This document shows, piece after piece, positions 16,188 through 25,601 of a stretch of 64,000 bases of DNA. Both the position numbers and the translations under genes were made by a program. The notes below the pieces were generated by a model that was not told the origin of the DNA, ran no database searches, and worked only from the letters and a program-made list of their open reading frames with translations. The stretch's first letter is position 1; every line of letters starts with the position of its first letter. The stretch lies in the NCBI RefSeq assembly GCF_020171745.1, contig NZ_JAIVAH010000002.1, forward strand, positions 62,001 to 126,000, in the 5' to 3' direction. Origin of the DNA: Prescottella equi (lineage in GTDB: Bacteria > Actinomycetota > Actinomycetes > Mycobacteriales > Mycobacteriaceae).

Positions 16188-16948
16188 ACCGACTGCTGAC
16201 CGCGGAGTTCCGCAAGATCACCACCCTCCGTCTCTGGTGGGCCCTCGGGCTGGCACCGCTGTTGATCGGCCTGCTGTCCGGCGCGATCGGTCTGCCGTTC
16301 GTGTCGGCGCTCGCGGAAGAGTCCGAGTCCGACGAGATCGGCACCGCCGTCGCCGCCATCGGCCTGTTCGTCGCGCTCGGTTCGGTGTTCCTGTTCGCGG
16401 CGCTGTTCGGCGCGCTCAACGCAGGCGCCGAGTACCGGCACAACACGTTCGCCGGCACGTTCCTCACCGCCCGGGGACGGGACCGCGTCGTCGCCGCGAA
16501 ACTCGCCGCGACCGCCGCGGTCGGATTCCTGTACTGCCTGGCCATCGAAATCGTGAGCGTGCCGCTCATGCTCGCCTTCGCGCCCGACGAGTTCCGCGTC
16601 GACTCCACGATCCTCGGCGTGCTCCTGATCGGACTGCTCGCGTCCACGCTGTGGACGTTGCTCGGCGCCGGCCTGGCGCTGGCGACGGCGTCGTCGATCG
16701 GCAGTGCCATCGGCCTCGTGTCCTGGTACGTGCTCGGGGAGAGCATCGCGCGACTCGTGCTGTCCGGGCTCGGGCTCGACGCAGTCGGCCAGTGGCTGCC
16801 CGGATCTGTCACGTTCACCGCTTTCGTCTCGGTTGTCGACGACAGCAGCTCGCCCGGCTGGCCGCAGTGCCTCGTCGCATTGGCGCTGTGGGCGGCCGCG
16901 TCGTGCGGGCTCGGGTGGTGGGCCACCCGGCGTCGCGACATCACCTGA
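16184..16948 (+). CDS. ABC transporter permease (ABC-2 type)
   Basis: This 254-aa membrane protein has about six hydrophobic segments and the N-terminal LLTAEFRKITTLRLWWALG pattern of ABC-2-type permeases that pair with CcmA/BcrA-like ATPases. It starts inside the stop of the ATPase gene (ATGA overlap), so the two form one exporter. Substrate is unknown; relatives export antibiotics, lantibiotics or lipids. After the stop an 81-bp gap precedes the fused ABC exporter gene. Confidence 0.88.
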   Translation: MNRLLTAEFRKITTLRLWWALGLAPLLIGLLSGAIGLPFVSALAEESESDEIGTAVAAIGLFVALGSVFLFAALFGALNAGAEYRHNTFAGTFLTARGRDRVVAAKLAATAAVGFLYCLAIEIVSVPLMLAFAPDEFRVDSTILGVLLIGLLASTLWTLLGAGLALATASSIGSAIGLVSWYVLGESIARLVLSGLGLDAVGQWLPGSVTFTAFVSVVDDSSSPGWPQCLVALALWAAASCGLGWWATRRRDIT

Positions 16949-17015
16949 CCGACACACCCCGATCGCCGGCCCCACCGCCTCGGACGGGGTAGTCGGAGCT
17001 GTCGGGGCACCGGAC

Positions 17016-17021
17016 TACCGT
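17016..17021 (+). promoter_or_regulatory. -10 box of a probable leaderless promoter
   Basis: TACCGT lies 8 bases before the ATG at 17030. The local sequence CTACCGTTGACC is the same as upstream of the acetyltransferase at 9824. Confidence 0.5.
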
Positions 17022-17029
17022 TGACCGGG

Positions 17030-20000
17030 ATGGCAACACAGGATGCGACACCGGTCACCGACGAACACCGCGGCTGGATACGACGACTCACGGCGGAGTG
17101 CTTCAGCCACCGGAGGACCGCCGTCGGCGCGCTCGCGGTGACGGTGGTGGCGGCGCTCATCGACATCGCGTTCCCGTTGCTCACGAAGGTCGCGGTCGAT
17201 GCGGCGTCGGGTGGAGAATCCTCCGCCATCCGCGTCATCGCGGGCATCGCCGCGCTCATCGCGCTGCTGGGCTGCGTCCGGTTCGGCTGCCAGTACGGGC
17301 GGCGGATGCTGGCGGGACGACTGTCCCTCGACGTGCAGCACGACCTGCGGCTGGGCCTGCTCGGCTCGCTGCAACGGCTCGACGGGCGCGGCCAGGACCA
17401 GATCCGCACCGGCCAGGTGGTGTCGCGGTCGATCACCGACCTGCAGCTCGTCCAGGGCCTGCTCGCGATGGTGCCGATGTCGGTGGGCGTGGTGCTGCAG
17501 TTCGTCCTGGCGCTGGTGATCATGGCGTGGCTCTCACCGCTGCTGACCGTCGTCGCGCTCGTCGTGGTGCCCGCGGTCGCCCTCGTCGTCTATCTGGTGC
17601 GGCCCATGCTGTTCGCGGCGACGTGGTCGGCCCAGCAGCGCGCCGCCGACCTCGCGCAGCACGTCGAGGAGACGGTCACCGGCGTGCGGGTGGTCAAGGG
17701 CTTCGGGCAGGAATCCCGGGCCGTCGACCAGCTCGAAGACCTGGGACGGACGCTGTACGCCGAGCGTCTGCGCGCCGCCCGGATCAATGCGCGGTTCGCG
17801 CCGTCGATGGCGGCGATCCCCCAGCTCGGGCTCGTCGGCGTCGTGGCGCTGGGCGGCTACCTGGCCCTGCACGACCGGATCACCGTCGGCACGTTCCTCG
17901 CGTTCGCCGCGTACGTCGCCACCATGACGGCCGCCACCCGCACCCTGTCCCAGGTCGTGATCATGGCGCAGCTGTCACGGGCCGCGGTGGAGCGCGTGTA
18001 CGAGGTGATCGACACCGAACCCGAGGTGTCCGATCCGCCGCACCCGATCGACCTCCCGGACGGCCCGCTCGGCGTCCGGCTCCGCGACGTCGGATTCGGG
18101 TTCGACGACGACCGCGCGGTCCTGTCCGGGCTCGATCTGACCATTTCCCCCGGCGAATCCGTCGCGGTCGTGGGACCGGCCGGATCCGGCAAGACCGCGC
18201 TGTCGCTGCTGCTCCCCCGCTTCTACTCACCGAGCTCCGGCAGCGTCGCGCTCACCGCCGACGGTCGAGAGTTCGACGTCGCCGACGTCCGCGCCGAGCA
18301 GCTCCGCGAGGCGGTCGGCCTGGTATTCGACGAACCGTTCCTGTTCTCCGACACCGTCGCGGCCAACATCGCGCTCGGCCGCCCCGATGCCAGCGCCGAG
18401 GAGATCCGGGTGGCCGCGGAACTCGCGCAGGCCGACGAGTTCATCACCGCGCTCGCGGACGGATACGACACCGTCGTAGGCGAGCGTGGGCTCACGCTCT
18501 CGGGCGGTCAGCGCCAGCGGGTCGCACTTGCCCGCGCGCTGCTCGTCGACCCGCGCGTCCTGATCCTCGACGACGCGACGTCCGCCGTCGACGCCACCAC
18601 CGAGGCCGTCATCTTCGACGGCATCCGGTCCGGCCGGGACCGGACGACGCTGATCCTGGCGCACCGACGATCCACGCTCACCCTCGCGGACCGCGTCGCC
18701 GTCCTCGACGGGGGCCGGATCGTCGACATCGGCACCGTCGACGAACTCGACGAACGCTGTCCGCTGTTCCGCGCCCTGCTCGCGTCGCCGGACCCGTCCG
18801 ACACCGCCGTCGACTCCGCACCCCTCGTCGTGGCACCCGACCCCACCGAGGCGCAGCTGTGGCCGGACGTCGAGGACGACGACAGCGAGCGCGCATCGGG
18901 CGACGGCAGCCCGGCCCGGCCGGGCCACGGGCACGGTGGCGGCGGGCACATGAGCGGCGCACTCGGCGGCGTGGCCGCGACGCCCGAGCTGCGGCGCGCC
19001 GTCGACGCGCTGCCCCCGGCCGACGAGGACCCCGAGACCGACACCCGTCGCCTCCGCCGCGACGATTCCGAGTTCCGGCTGAGCCGGCTGCTGCGCCCGG
19101 TGCGATGGATCCTCGCCGGCGTCGTCGCGTGCCTGGCCCTGGACTCGCTGATCGGGATCGTGTTCCCGGCGATCGTGCGCTACGCGATCGACCACGGCAT
19201 CGTGCCGGGCGACTCGGGACCGCTGTGGGCGGCCGCGGCCGTCGGCACGGTACTGGCGCTGGTCGGCTGGCTCGTCGTCGCGATCCTCACGGTGATCACG
19301 GCCCGGGCCGGTGAGCGGGTGTTGTTCGGGCTGCGTGTGCGCAGCTATGCCCACCTCCAGCGGCTGGGCCTGGACTACTACGAGCGCGAGCTGTCCGGGC
19401 GGATCATGACCCGGATGACGACCGACGTCGACGCGCTGTCGTCGTTCATCCAGACGGGGCTGTCGACCGCAGTGGTGTCGCTGCTCACGCTCGTCGGGAT
19501 CGCGGTCGCACTGCTCGTCACCGATGTCACCCTCGCCCTCGTGGCGTTGGCGGCGCTCGTGCCGCTGACGATCGCGACCGTCGTCTTCCGCAGTGTCTCC
19601 AGCACCGCGTACTCGGTGTCGCGGGAGCGGATCTCCGTGGTCAACGCCGAGTTCCAGGAGAACGTCGCAGGCCTGCGCGCCGCGCAGGCGTACCGCCGCG
19701 AGGAGTTCACCGCGCAGCGCTTCGCCGAACGCGCGGACAGCTACCGCCGCAGCCGCATGCGGTCGCAGCAGGCGATCTCGGTGTACTTCCCGTTCATCAC
19801 ACTGCTGTCCGACCTGGCGCTGGCCGCGGTGGTGTTCGTCGGCGCGCAGCGGGTGGCCGACGGGTCCGCGACCGCCGGCACTCTCGTCGCGTTCGTGCTG
19901 TACCTCGGGCTGCTGTTCGGTCCGATCCAGCAGTTGTCGCAGGTGTTCGACGGCTACCAGCAGGCCGACGTCGGCCTGCGCCGGATCGGAGATCTGCTCG

Positions 20001-20851
20001 CGACACCCAGTTCGATCGAGACCGCCGACGCCGAGCGGACCGTCCCCATCACCGGGCACCTGCGCGCCGACGTCTCGTTCGACGACGTCACGTTCCGCTA
20101 CCAGGGCGCCGAGTCCGACGCCCTCAGCGACGTCTCGCTGCACATCCCGCCCGGCACCACCGTCGCGCTCGTCGGGCGGACCGGGGCCGGAAAGTCGACC
20201 GTCGTCAAACTGCTCGCCCGCTTCTACGACCCGACGACCGGTTCGGTCCGGGTCGACGACGAGGATCTGCGCCGCTACCCCCTGCACGACTACCGGCGCC
20301 GTCTCGGCGTGGTCCCGCAGGAGGCCCACCTGTTCACCGGCACCGTCGCGAGCAACATCGCGTACGGGCGGCCGGACGCGTCGCGCGCCGAGATCGAAGC
20401 CGCCGCGCGGGCGGTGGGCGCCCTGCCGACGATCGCGGCGCTGCGCGCGGGCATGAACCAACCGATCGGCGAACGCGGACAGGGGCTGTCCGCGGGACAG
20501 CGTCAGCTGATCGCGCTCGCCCGCGCCGAGATGGTGGATCCGGACCTGCTGCTGCTCGACGAGGCCACCGCGACCCTCGATCCGGCGACCGAACGACTCG
20601 TTCTCGAATCGAACCGCATGGTCACCCGGAAACGCACGTCAGTGGTCGTCGCGCACCGGCTCGCGACGGCCGCGCGCGCCGATCTGGTGGTGGTCGTCGA
20701 CGGCGGCAGGATCGTCGAAAGCGGTGTTCACAGCACCCTTCGACATGCCGGTGGTCACTACTCCCGGCTCTGTGATGCGGCAGCGCGCGAACAGGGGAAT
20801 AATTCGTCCGCGAGAACCGTCTTCGATGGTGACCCCATCGCAACAGTGTGA
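17030..20851 (+). CDS. Fused heterodimeric-type ABC exporter (TMD-NBD-TMD-NBD)
   Basis: One 1273-aa chain holds two complete exporter halves: TMD1 (about 25-310), NBD1 (Walker A GPAGSGKTA near 381, LSGGQ near 489, Walker B LILDDATS near 510), a His/Gly-rich linker (about 625-670), TMD2 (about 690-980) and NBD2 (Walker A GRTGAGKST near 1049, LSAGQ near 1152, Walker B LLLDEATA near 1173). NBD1 has Asp where the catalytic Glu should be, and NBD2 has an altered signature, so one composite ATP site is degenerate and the other canonical, as in asymmetric exporters. The layout is like M. tuberculosis Rv0194. Substrate (drug or lipid) is not known. Confidence 0.92.
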   Translation: MATQDATPVTDEHRGWIRRLTAECFSHRRTAVGALAVTVVAALIDIAFPLLTKVAVDAASGGESSAIRVIAGIAALIALLGCVRFGCQYGRRMLAGRLSLDVQHDLRLGLLGSLQRLDGRGQDQIRTGQVVSRSITDLQLVQGLLAMVPMSVGVVLQFVLALVIMAWLSPLLTVVALVVVPAVALVVYLVRPMLFAATWSAQQRAADLAQHVEETVTGVRVVKGFGQESRAVDQLEDLGRTLYAERLRAARINARFAPSMAAIPQLGLVGVVALGGYLALHDRITVGTFLAFAAYVATMTAATRTLSQVVIMAQLSRAAVERVYEVIDTEPEVSDPPHPIDLPDGPLGVRLRDVGFGFDDDRAVLSGLDLTISPGESVAVVGPAGSGKTALSLLLPRFYSPSSGSVALTADGREFDVADVRAEQLREAVGLVFDEPFLFSDTVAANIALGRPDASAEEIRVAAELAQADEFITALADGYDTVVGERGLTLSGGQRQRVALARALLVDPRVLILDDATSAVDATTEAVIFDGIRSGRDRTTLILAHRRSTLTLADRVAVLDGGRIVDIGTVDELDERCPLFRALLASPDPSDTAVDSAPLVVAPDPTEAQLWPDVEDDDSERASGDGSPARPGHGHGGGGHMSGALGGVAATPELRRAVDALPPADEDPETDTRRLRRDDSEFRLSRLLRPVRWILAGVVACLALDSLIGIVFPAIVRYAIDHGIVPGDSGPLWAAAAVGTVLALVGWLVVAILTVITARAGERVLFGLRVRSYAHLQRLGLDYYERELSGRIMTRMTTDVDALSSFIQTGLSTAVVSLLTLVGIAVALLVTDVTLALVALAALVPLTIATVVFRSVSSTAYSVSRERISVVNAEFQENVAGLRAAQAYRREEFTAQRFAERADSYRRSRMRSQQAISVYFPFITLLSDLALAAVVFVGAQRVADGSATAGTLVAFVLYLGLLFGPIQQLSQVFDGYQQADVGLRRIGDLLATPSSIETADAERTVPITGHLRADVSFDDVTFRYQGAESDALSDVSLHIPPGTTVALVGRTGAGKSTVVKLLARFYDPTTGSVRVDDEDLRRYPLHDYRRRLGVVPQEAHLFTGTVASNIAYGRPDASRAEIEAAARAVGALPTIAALRAGMNQPIGERGQGLSAGQRQLIALARAEMVDPDLLLLDEATATLDPATERLVLESNRMVTRKRTSVVVAHRLATAARADLVVVVDGGRIVESGVHSTLRHAGGHYSRLCDAAAREQGNNSSARTVFDGDPIATV

Positions 20852-20900
20852 GACAGCCAACACGCGGCGGACCGGATGGCCGCGCCCGCCGCGCGGACGC

Positions 20901-20906
20901 TAGCCT
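20901..20906 (+). promoter_or_regulatory. Candidate -10 box for kgd
   Basis: TAGCCT lies 57 bases before the kgd GTG at 20964, the only good TANNNT in the 112-bp gap. It would give a leader of about 50 bases. Confidence 0.4.
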
Positions 20907-20963
20907 CATGTGTATAGGCGCTCTGATCGGGTACCGAAGAAAGAAACGAGGCGAACACCTGCC

Positions 20964-23900
20964 GTGAGCAGCAGCTCTACTTCCCAGTTCGGACAGAACC
21001 AGTGGTTGGTTGACGAGATGTACCAACGCTTCCAGGATGATCCCTCATCCGTGGACGCGAGTTGGCACGAGTTTCTGACGGATTACTCGCCCGACGCGGC
21101 GAATGCCGCCGGGAACGGTGAGGCGCTCAACGGCGCCGGTGATGTCGCCACCAAGGCCGCGAACGGGGCCACCGCCCCGGCACCGGCAGCTGCAGCTCCC
21201 GCCGCACCGGCACCCGCTGCTGCTCCCCCGGCTGCACCGGCTCCCCCGGCACCCAAGCCCGCCGCCGCCCCGGCACCCAAGGCAGCAGCGCCGGCACCCA
21301 AGCCCGCCGCGGCTGCTCCCGCGGAGAAGTCCACGCAGGACGCCAACCAGGTCCTGCGCGGTGCGGCAGCCACCGTTGCCCGCAACATGTCCGCCTCGCT
21401 CAGCATCCCGACGGCCACCAGTGTTCGCGCCATTCCGGCCAAGTTGATGTTCGACAACCGCATCGTCATCAACAACCACCTCGCCCGTACCCGCGGCGGC
21501 AAGATCTCCTTCACGCACATCCTCGGTTACGCGATCGTGCAGGCGGTCAAGGCGTTCCCGAACATGAACCGGCACTTCGCCGAGATCGACGGCAAGCCGA
21601 ACGTCGTCACCCCGGCGAGCACCAACCTGGGTCTGGCCATCGACCTGCCCGGCAAGAACGGCAGCCGCTCGCTGGTCGTCGCCGCCATCAAGGGCACGGA
21701 GTCGATGAACTTCGTGCAGTTCTACGGCGCCTACGAGGACATCGTCCGTCGTGCGCGCGACGGCAAGCTCACTGCCGAGGACTTCTCCGGTGTCACGATC
21801 TCGCTGACCAACCCGGGCGGCATCGGCACCGTGCACTCCGTGCCGCGTCTGATGTCGGGCCAGGGCGCCATCATCGGCGCCGGCGCGATGGAGTACCCGG
21901 CCGAGTTCCAGGGTGCGAGCGACGAGCGCATCGCGGAGATGGGCGTCGGCAAGCTGATGACGCTGACCTCCACCTACGATCACCGGATCATCCAGGGCGC
22001 CGAGTCCGGCGACTTCCTGCGCACGATCCACAACCTGCTGATCAGCGACGAGTTCTACGACGAGGTCTTCCACTCGCTGCACATTCCTTACGAGCCGGTC
22101 CGCTGGCGCAAGGACGTGGCGGAGGGCGCCGTCGACAAGAGCACCCGCGTGCTCGAGATGATCGCCGCATACCGCAACCGCGGCCACCTCATGGCCGACA
22201 CGGATCCGCTGCAGTTCGTCAAGGACAAGTTCCGCAGCCATCCCGACCTGGACGTCACGAGCCACGGCCTGACGCTGTGGGACCTCGACCGCGAGTTCAA
22301 CGTCGGCGGCTTCCACGGCAAGTCGCGGATGAAGCTCCGCGACGTCCTGTCGATCCTGCGTGACGCGTACGCCCGCCACATCGGCGTCGAGTACACCCAC
22401 ATCCTCGAGCCCGAGCAGCAGATGTGGCTGCAGGAGCGCGTCGAGGCCAAGCACGTCAAGCCGACGGTCGCGCAGCAGAAGTACATCCTGAGCAAGCTCA
22501 ACGCCGCCGAGGCGTTCGAGACGTTCCTGCAGACCAAGTACGTCGGTCAGAAGCGCTTCTCGCTCGAGGGCGCCGAGTCCGTCATCCCGATGATGGACGC
22601 GATCATCGACCAGGCCGCCGAGCACAGCCTCGACGAGGTCGTCATCGGCATGCCGCACCGCGGTCGCCTGAACGTCCTGGCGAACATCGTCGGCAAGCCC
22701 TACTCGAAGATCTTCACCGAGTTCGAGGGCAACATGAACCCGGCGGCCGCGCACGGCTCCGGCGACGTGAAGTACCACCTGGGCGCCGAGGGCACCTACA
22801 TCCAGATGTTCGGCGAGAACGACATCAAGGTGTCGCTCACCGCGAACCCGTCGCACCTCGAGGCGGTCGACCCGGTCCTCGAGGGCCTGGTCCGCGCGAA
22901 GCAGGACATCCTGGACAAGGGCCAGGACGGCTTCACCGTCATGCCGCTGATGCTGCACGGTGACGCGGCGTTCGCCGGCCAGGGTGTCGTGGCCGAGACC
23001 CTGAACCTGGCGCTGCTGCGCGGCTACCGCACCGGCGGCACCGTGCACGTGGTCGTCAACAACCAGGTCGGCTTCACCACCGCCCCGGAGCACTCGCGTT
23101 CGTCCGAGTACTGCACCGACGTCGCGAAGATGATCGGCGCGCCGATCTTCCACGTGAACGGCGACGACCCCGAGGCCTGTGTCTGGGTTGCCCAGCTGGC
23201 CGTCGACTTCCGCGAGAAGTTCGGCAAGGACGTCGTCATCGACCTCATCTGCTACCGCCGTCGCGGTCACAACGAGGGCGACGACCCGTCGATGACGCAG
23301 CCGGCGATGTACGACCTGATCGACACCAAGCGCAGCGTCCGCAAGAGCTACACCGAGGCCCTGATCGGCCGCGGCGACATCTCGCTCAAGGAGGCCGAGG
23401 ACGCCCTGCGCGACTACCAGGGCCAGCTGGAGCGGGTGTTCAACGAGGTTCGCGAGCTCGAGAAGTTCAAGCCGGAACCGTCGGAGTCGGTCGAGCTCGA
23501 CCAGACCCCGCCGGCCCGCCTGCAGACCTCGGTCGACGCCGCGACGCTCGCCCGCATCGGTGACGCGTTCGTCAACGTCCCCGAGGGCTTCACGGTGCAC
23601 CCGCGCGTCAAGCCGGTCATCGAGAAGCGTCGCGAGATGTCCCGCGAGGGCCACATCGACTGGGCGTTCGCCGAGCTGCTCGCGTTCGGTTCGCTGGCCG
23701 AGCAGGGCGCCATGGTGCGCTTGGCCGGACAGGACTCGCGCCGCGGCACCTTCACGCAGCGTCACTCCGTGCTGATCGACCGCAAGAACGGCGACGAGTA
23801 CAGCCCGATCGCCGACCTCGCAACGGCTGCCGACAACGGCGGCAAGTTCATGGTCTACGACTCGGCGCTCACCGAGTTCGCAGGTCTGGGCTTCGAGTAC

Positions 23901-24713
23901 GGCTACTCGGTCGGCAACCCCGACGCCCTGGTGCTGTGGGAAGCGCAGTTCGGTGACTTCGTCAACGGCGCGCAGACCATCATCGACGAGTTCATCTCGT
24001 CCGGTGAGGCCAAGTGGGGCCAGCTGTCCGACGTCGTGCTGCTGCTGCCGCACGGCCACGAGGGCCAGGGCCCGGACCACACGTCGGGCCGCATCGAGCG
24101 GTTCCTGCAGCTGTGCGCCGAGGGCTCGATGACGGTGTCGATGCCGTCGACCCCGGCCAGCTACTTCCACCTGCTGCGTCGTCACCACCTGGACGGCATC
24201 CGCCGCCCGCTCGTGGTGTTCACGCCGAAGTCGATGCTGCGCAACAAGGCTGCCGTCAGCAACCTCGAGGACTTCACGACGGGCAAGTTCCGTTCGGTGT
24301 TCGAGGAGCCCTCGTACGAGACCCAGGGCGGCGACCGCACCAAGGTCAAGCGTGTGCTGCTGACCGCGGGCAAGATCTACTGGGAGCTGCTCGCCAAGAA
24401 GCAGAAGGAGAACCGCGACGACGTCGCGATCGTCCGCATCGAGCAGCTGTACCCGATCCCGCGCCGCCGCATCGCGGAGACGCTGGACCGCTACCCGAAC
24501 GTCAACGAGTTCTTCTGGGTCCAGGAAGAGCCGGCGAACCAGGGTGCATGGCCGTTCCTCGGCCTGGCCCTGCCGGAACTGCTCCCCGAGCGTCTCGCGG
24601 GCATCAAGCGCGTCTCGCGTCGCGCGATGTCGGCACCGTCGTCCGGCTCGAGCAAGGTCCACGCCGTCGAGCAGCAGGAGATCATCGAGTCCGCGTTCTC
24701 GCCGACGAAGTGA
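20964..24713 (+). CDS. kgd: Multifunctional 2-oxoglutarate decarboxylase/dehydrogenase (Kgd/SucA)
   Basis: This 1249-aa enzyme acts at the 2-oxoglutarate node of the TCA cycle and forms part of the succinyl-CoA-generating complex. Residues 1-40 ([19 protein letters not shown]) match the KGD N-terminal helix. An Ala/Pro/Lys linker follows (about 45-120), then an E2-type acyltransferase domain (about 130-350) with YDHRIIQG near 338, and the ThDP-dependent E1 domain (about 370-1249) with [12 protein letters not shown] near 663 and VVNNQVGF near 697. This E2-E1 fusion is specific to Actinobacteria. GTG 20964 gives the known N-terminus; 20910 is a read-through extension. GarA-type regulation is known in relatives but not visible here. 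Confidence 0.97.
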   Translation: MSSSSTSQFGQNQWLVDEMYQRFQDDPSSVDASWHEFLTDYSPDAANAAGNGEALNGAGDVATKAANGATAPAPAAAAPAAPAPAAAPPAAPAPPAPKPAAAPAPKAAAPAPKPAAAAPAEKSTQDANQVLRGAAATVARNMSASLSIPTATSVRAIPAKLMFDNRIVINNHLARTRGGKISFTHILGYAIVQAVKAFPNMNRHFAEIDGKPNVVTPASTNLGLAIDLPGKNGSRSLVVAAIKGTESMNFVQFYGAYEDIVRRARDGKLTAEDFSGVTISLTNPGGIGTVHSVPRLMSGQGAIIGAGAMEYPAEFQGASDERIAEMGVGKLMTLTSTYDHRIIQGAESGDFLRTIHNLLISDEFYDEVFHSLHIPYEPVRWRKDVAEGAVDKSTRVLEMIAAYRNRGHLMADTDPLQFVKDKFRSHPDLDVTSHGLTLWDLDREFNVGGFHGKSRMKLRDVLSILRDAYARHIGVEYTHILEPEQQMWLQERVEAKHVKPTVAQQKYILSKLNAAEAFETFLQTKYVGQKRFSLEGAESVIPMMDAIIDQAAEHSLDEVVIGMPHRGRLNVLANIVGKPYSKIFTEFEGNMNPAAAHGSGDVKYHLGAEGTYIQMFGENDIKVSLTANPSHLEAVDPVLEGLVRAKQDILDKGQDGFTVMPLMLHGDAAFAGQGVVAETLNLALLRGYRTGGTVHVVVNNQVGFTTAPEHSRSSEYCTDVAKMIGAPIFHVNGDDPEACVWVAQLAVDFREKFGKDVVIDLICYRRRGHNEGDDPSMTQPAMYDLIDTKRSVRKSYTEALIGRGDISLKEAEDALRDYQGQLERVFNEVRELEKFKPEPSESVELDQTPPARLQTSVDAATLARIGDAFVNVPEGFTVHPRVKPVIEKRREMSREGHIDWAFAELLAFGSLAEQGAMVRLAGQDSRRGTFTQRHSVLIDRKNGDEYSPIADLATAADNGGKFMVYDSALTEFAGLGFEYGYSVGNPDALVLWEAQFGDFVNGAQTIIDEFISSGEAKWGQLSDVVLLLPHGHEGQGPDHTSGRIERFLQLCAEGSMTVSMPSTPASYFHLLRRHHLDGIRRPLVVFTPKSMLRNKAAVSNLEDFTTGKFRSVFEEPSYETQGGDRTKVKRVLLTAGKIYWELLAKKQKENRDDVAIVRIEQLYPIPRRRIAETLDRYPNVNEFFWVQEEPANQGAWPFLGLALPELLPERLAGIKRVSRRAMSAPSSGSSKVHAVEQQEIIESAFSPTK

Positions 24714-24742
24714 TGTCCCTGATCGGCTGAGAAGCTGACACA

Positions 24743-24786
24743 CGACACCGGCCCGTCCACTCTTCGGAGTGGGCGGGCCGGTGTCG
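24743..24786 (+). terminator. Strong terminator after kgd
   Basis: A 20-bp stem with a single G-U pair and a TTCG tetraloop starts 30 bases after the kgd stop and is followed by TTCTTTG. This is a classic intrinsic terminator. Confidence 0.92.
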
Positions 24787-24806
24787 TTCTTTGCACTCCG
24801 CACCGA

Positions 24807-24913
24807 GCGCGATAAGTGCGCACAACGCGAGGCCGAGCCCCCGATTCCCGCGCTAAGTGCGCAAAACGCGAGACGGAGGGGGCCAGGGTCGCGATAAGTG
24901 CGCGAAACGCGGG
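24807..24913. repeat. Three copies of a 24-base intergenic repeat
   Basis: Three related units lie at 24807-24831, 24849-24872 and 24890-24913, spaced about 41 bases apart. Each has the core (G)ATAAGTGCGC followed by two variable bases and AACGCG; the second has CTAAG instead of ATAAG. The third copy is identical over 24 bases to one at 63970-63993. They lie between the ends of kgd and the TetR gene, in no recognisable ORF. No function is evident. Confidence 0.8.
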
Positions 24914-24919
24914 GCGAGG

Positions 24920-25531
24920 TCAGCCGCCGAGCAGCGCCGCCGCCATGCCGGAGCTGAGTGCGACCGCGGGCAGCGCGGTGACGAGCAGTTCGATCAGTTC
25001 GTCGCGGGGGATCTCGGGCGCCCGCAGCCACGTGATGGTGGCTTCCTCGACGAACGCGATCCAGCCACGCACCGACAGCGCGATGCGGGCGTCGGGTTCG
25101 ATTCCGAGCATCGGTAGCTGCTCGACGACGCGTCGGGCCATCTCGGCGCGGGTGCTCTCGAACACCTCCCGCATCGCGGGATCGCCGCTCGCGGTGCCCC
25201 GCAGCAGAGACACGTAGGTGTCGCGGTTCTCGGACACGTAGTCGACGTACGACGCCATGACGTCCCGCAGGATCTCGATCGGTGCGAGATCGAGGTTCGG
25301 CGCGGTGCGGGCGAGCATCTCCGCGCTCGTGTGGCGCACGATCGCGACGTGGAAGTCGTGCTTGGACGCGAAGTAGTGGAACAGCAGCCCGCGCGACACT
25401 CCGGCCTGGTCGGCGATGTCCTCGACGGAGATCTGTTCGAGCGGGCGGTCGGCCAGCATGCGGACGCCGAGGTCGATGAGCTGGGCGCGTCGCTCCTCCG
25501 GGCTCAGGCGTACACGTTTGACGGCATCCAT
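24920..25531 (-). CDS. TetR-family transcriptional regulator
   Basis: This 203-aa repressor-type protein has an N-terminal helix-turn-helix (ISVEDIADQAGVSRGLLFHYF, split as ISVEDIADQAGVSRG / LLFHYFASKHDF, about residues 34-60) and a helical ligand-binding C-terminal domain. It is divergent from the Baeyer-Villiger monooxygenase gene, and a palindrome lies in the 70-bp gap, so it probably represses that operon and itself until a ligand is bound. The ATG at 25531 is well placed; the N-terminal MDAVKRVRLSPEERR is typical. The inducer cannot be inferred. Confidence 0.93.
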   Translation of the reverse strand: MDAVKRVRLSPEERRAQLIDLGVRMLADRPLEQISVEDIADQAGVSRGLLFHYFASKHDFHVAIVRHTSAEMLARTAPNLDLAPIEILRDVMASYVDYVSENRDTYVSLLRGTASGDPAMREVFESTRAEMARRVVEQLPMLGIEPDARIALSVRGWIAFVEEATITWLRAPEIPRDELIELLVTALPAVALSSGMAAALLGG

Positions 25532-25541
25532 GCAGCCACCT

Positions 25542-25560
25542 TACTGAATCGGAGTCAGTA
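25542..25560. promoter_or_regulatory. Candidate TetR operator palindrome
   Basis: TACTGA, seven bases, TCAGTA forms a 6-7-6 inverted repeat. It lies 11 bases from the TetR start and 5 bases upstream of the -35 box of the monooxygenase promoter, a good position for repression of both genes. Confidence 0.6.
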
Positions 25561-25565
25561 GGCTA

Positions 25566-25594
25566 TTGACTGCTGATCAACAAGCTCCTACGCT
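25566..25594 (+). promoter_or_regulatory. Near-consensus leaderless promoter of the BVMO operon
   Basis: TTGACT at 25566 and TACGCT at 25589 are separated by exactly 17 bases. The -10 ends 7 bases before the ATG at 25602, so the mRNA should start at the ATG. Confidence 0.75.
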
Positions 25595-25601
25595 CCCCTA
25601 T

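Noticed and set aside
18227-20461. 744-codon minus-strand open frame
   Set aside because: It lies wholly opposite the fused ABC exporter, whose motifs are complete; composition is Arg/His/Asp-rich as expected for an antisense frame.
24807-24913. Possible CRISPR array
   Set aside because: Only three imperfect 24-base units with spacers of about 17 bases, and an identical isolated copy elsewhere; no cas genes.
21045-25031. 1328-codon open frame on the minus strand opposite kgd
   Set aside because: It is the GC3-driven shadow of kgd, has no domain pattern, and runs through the terminator and repeats.
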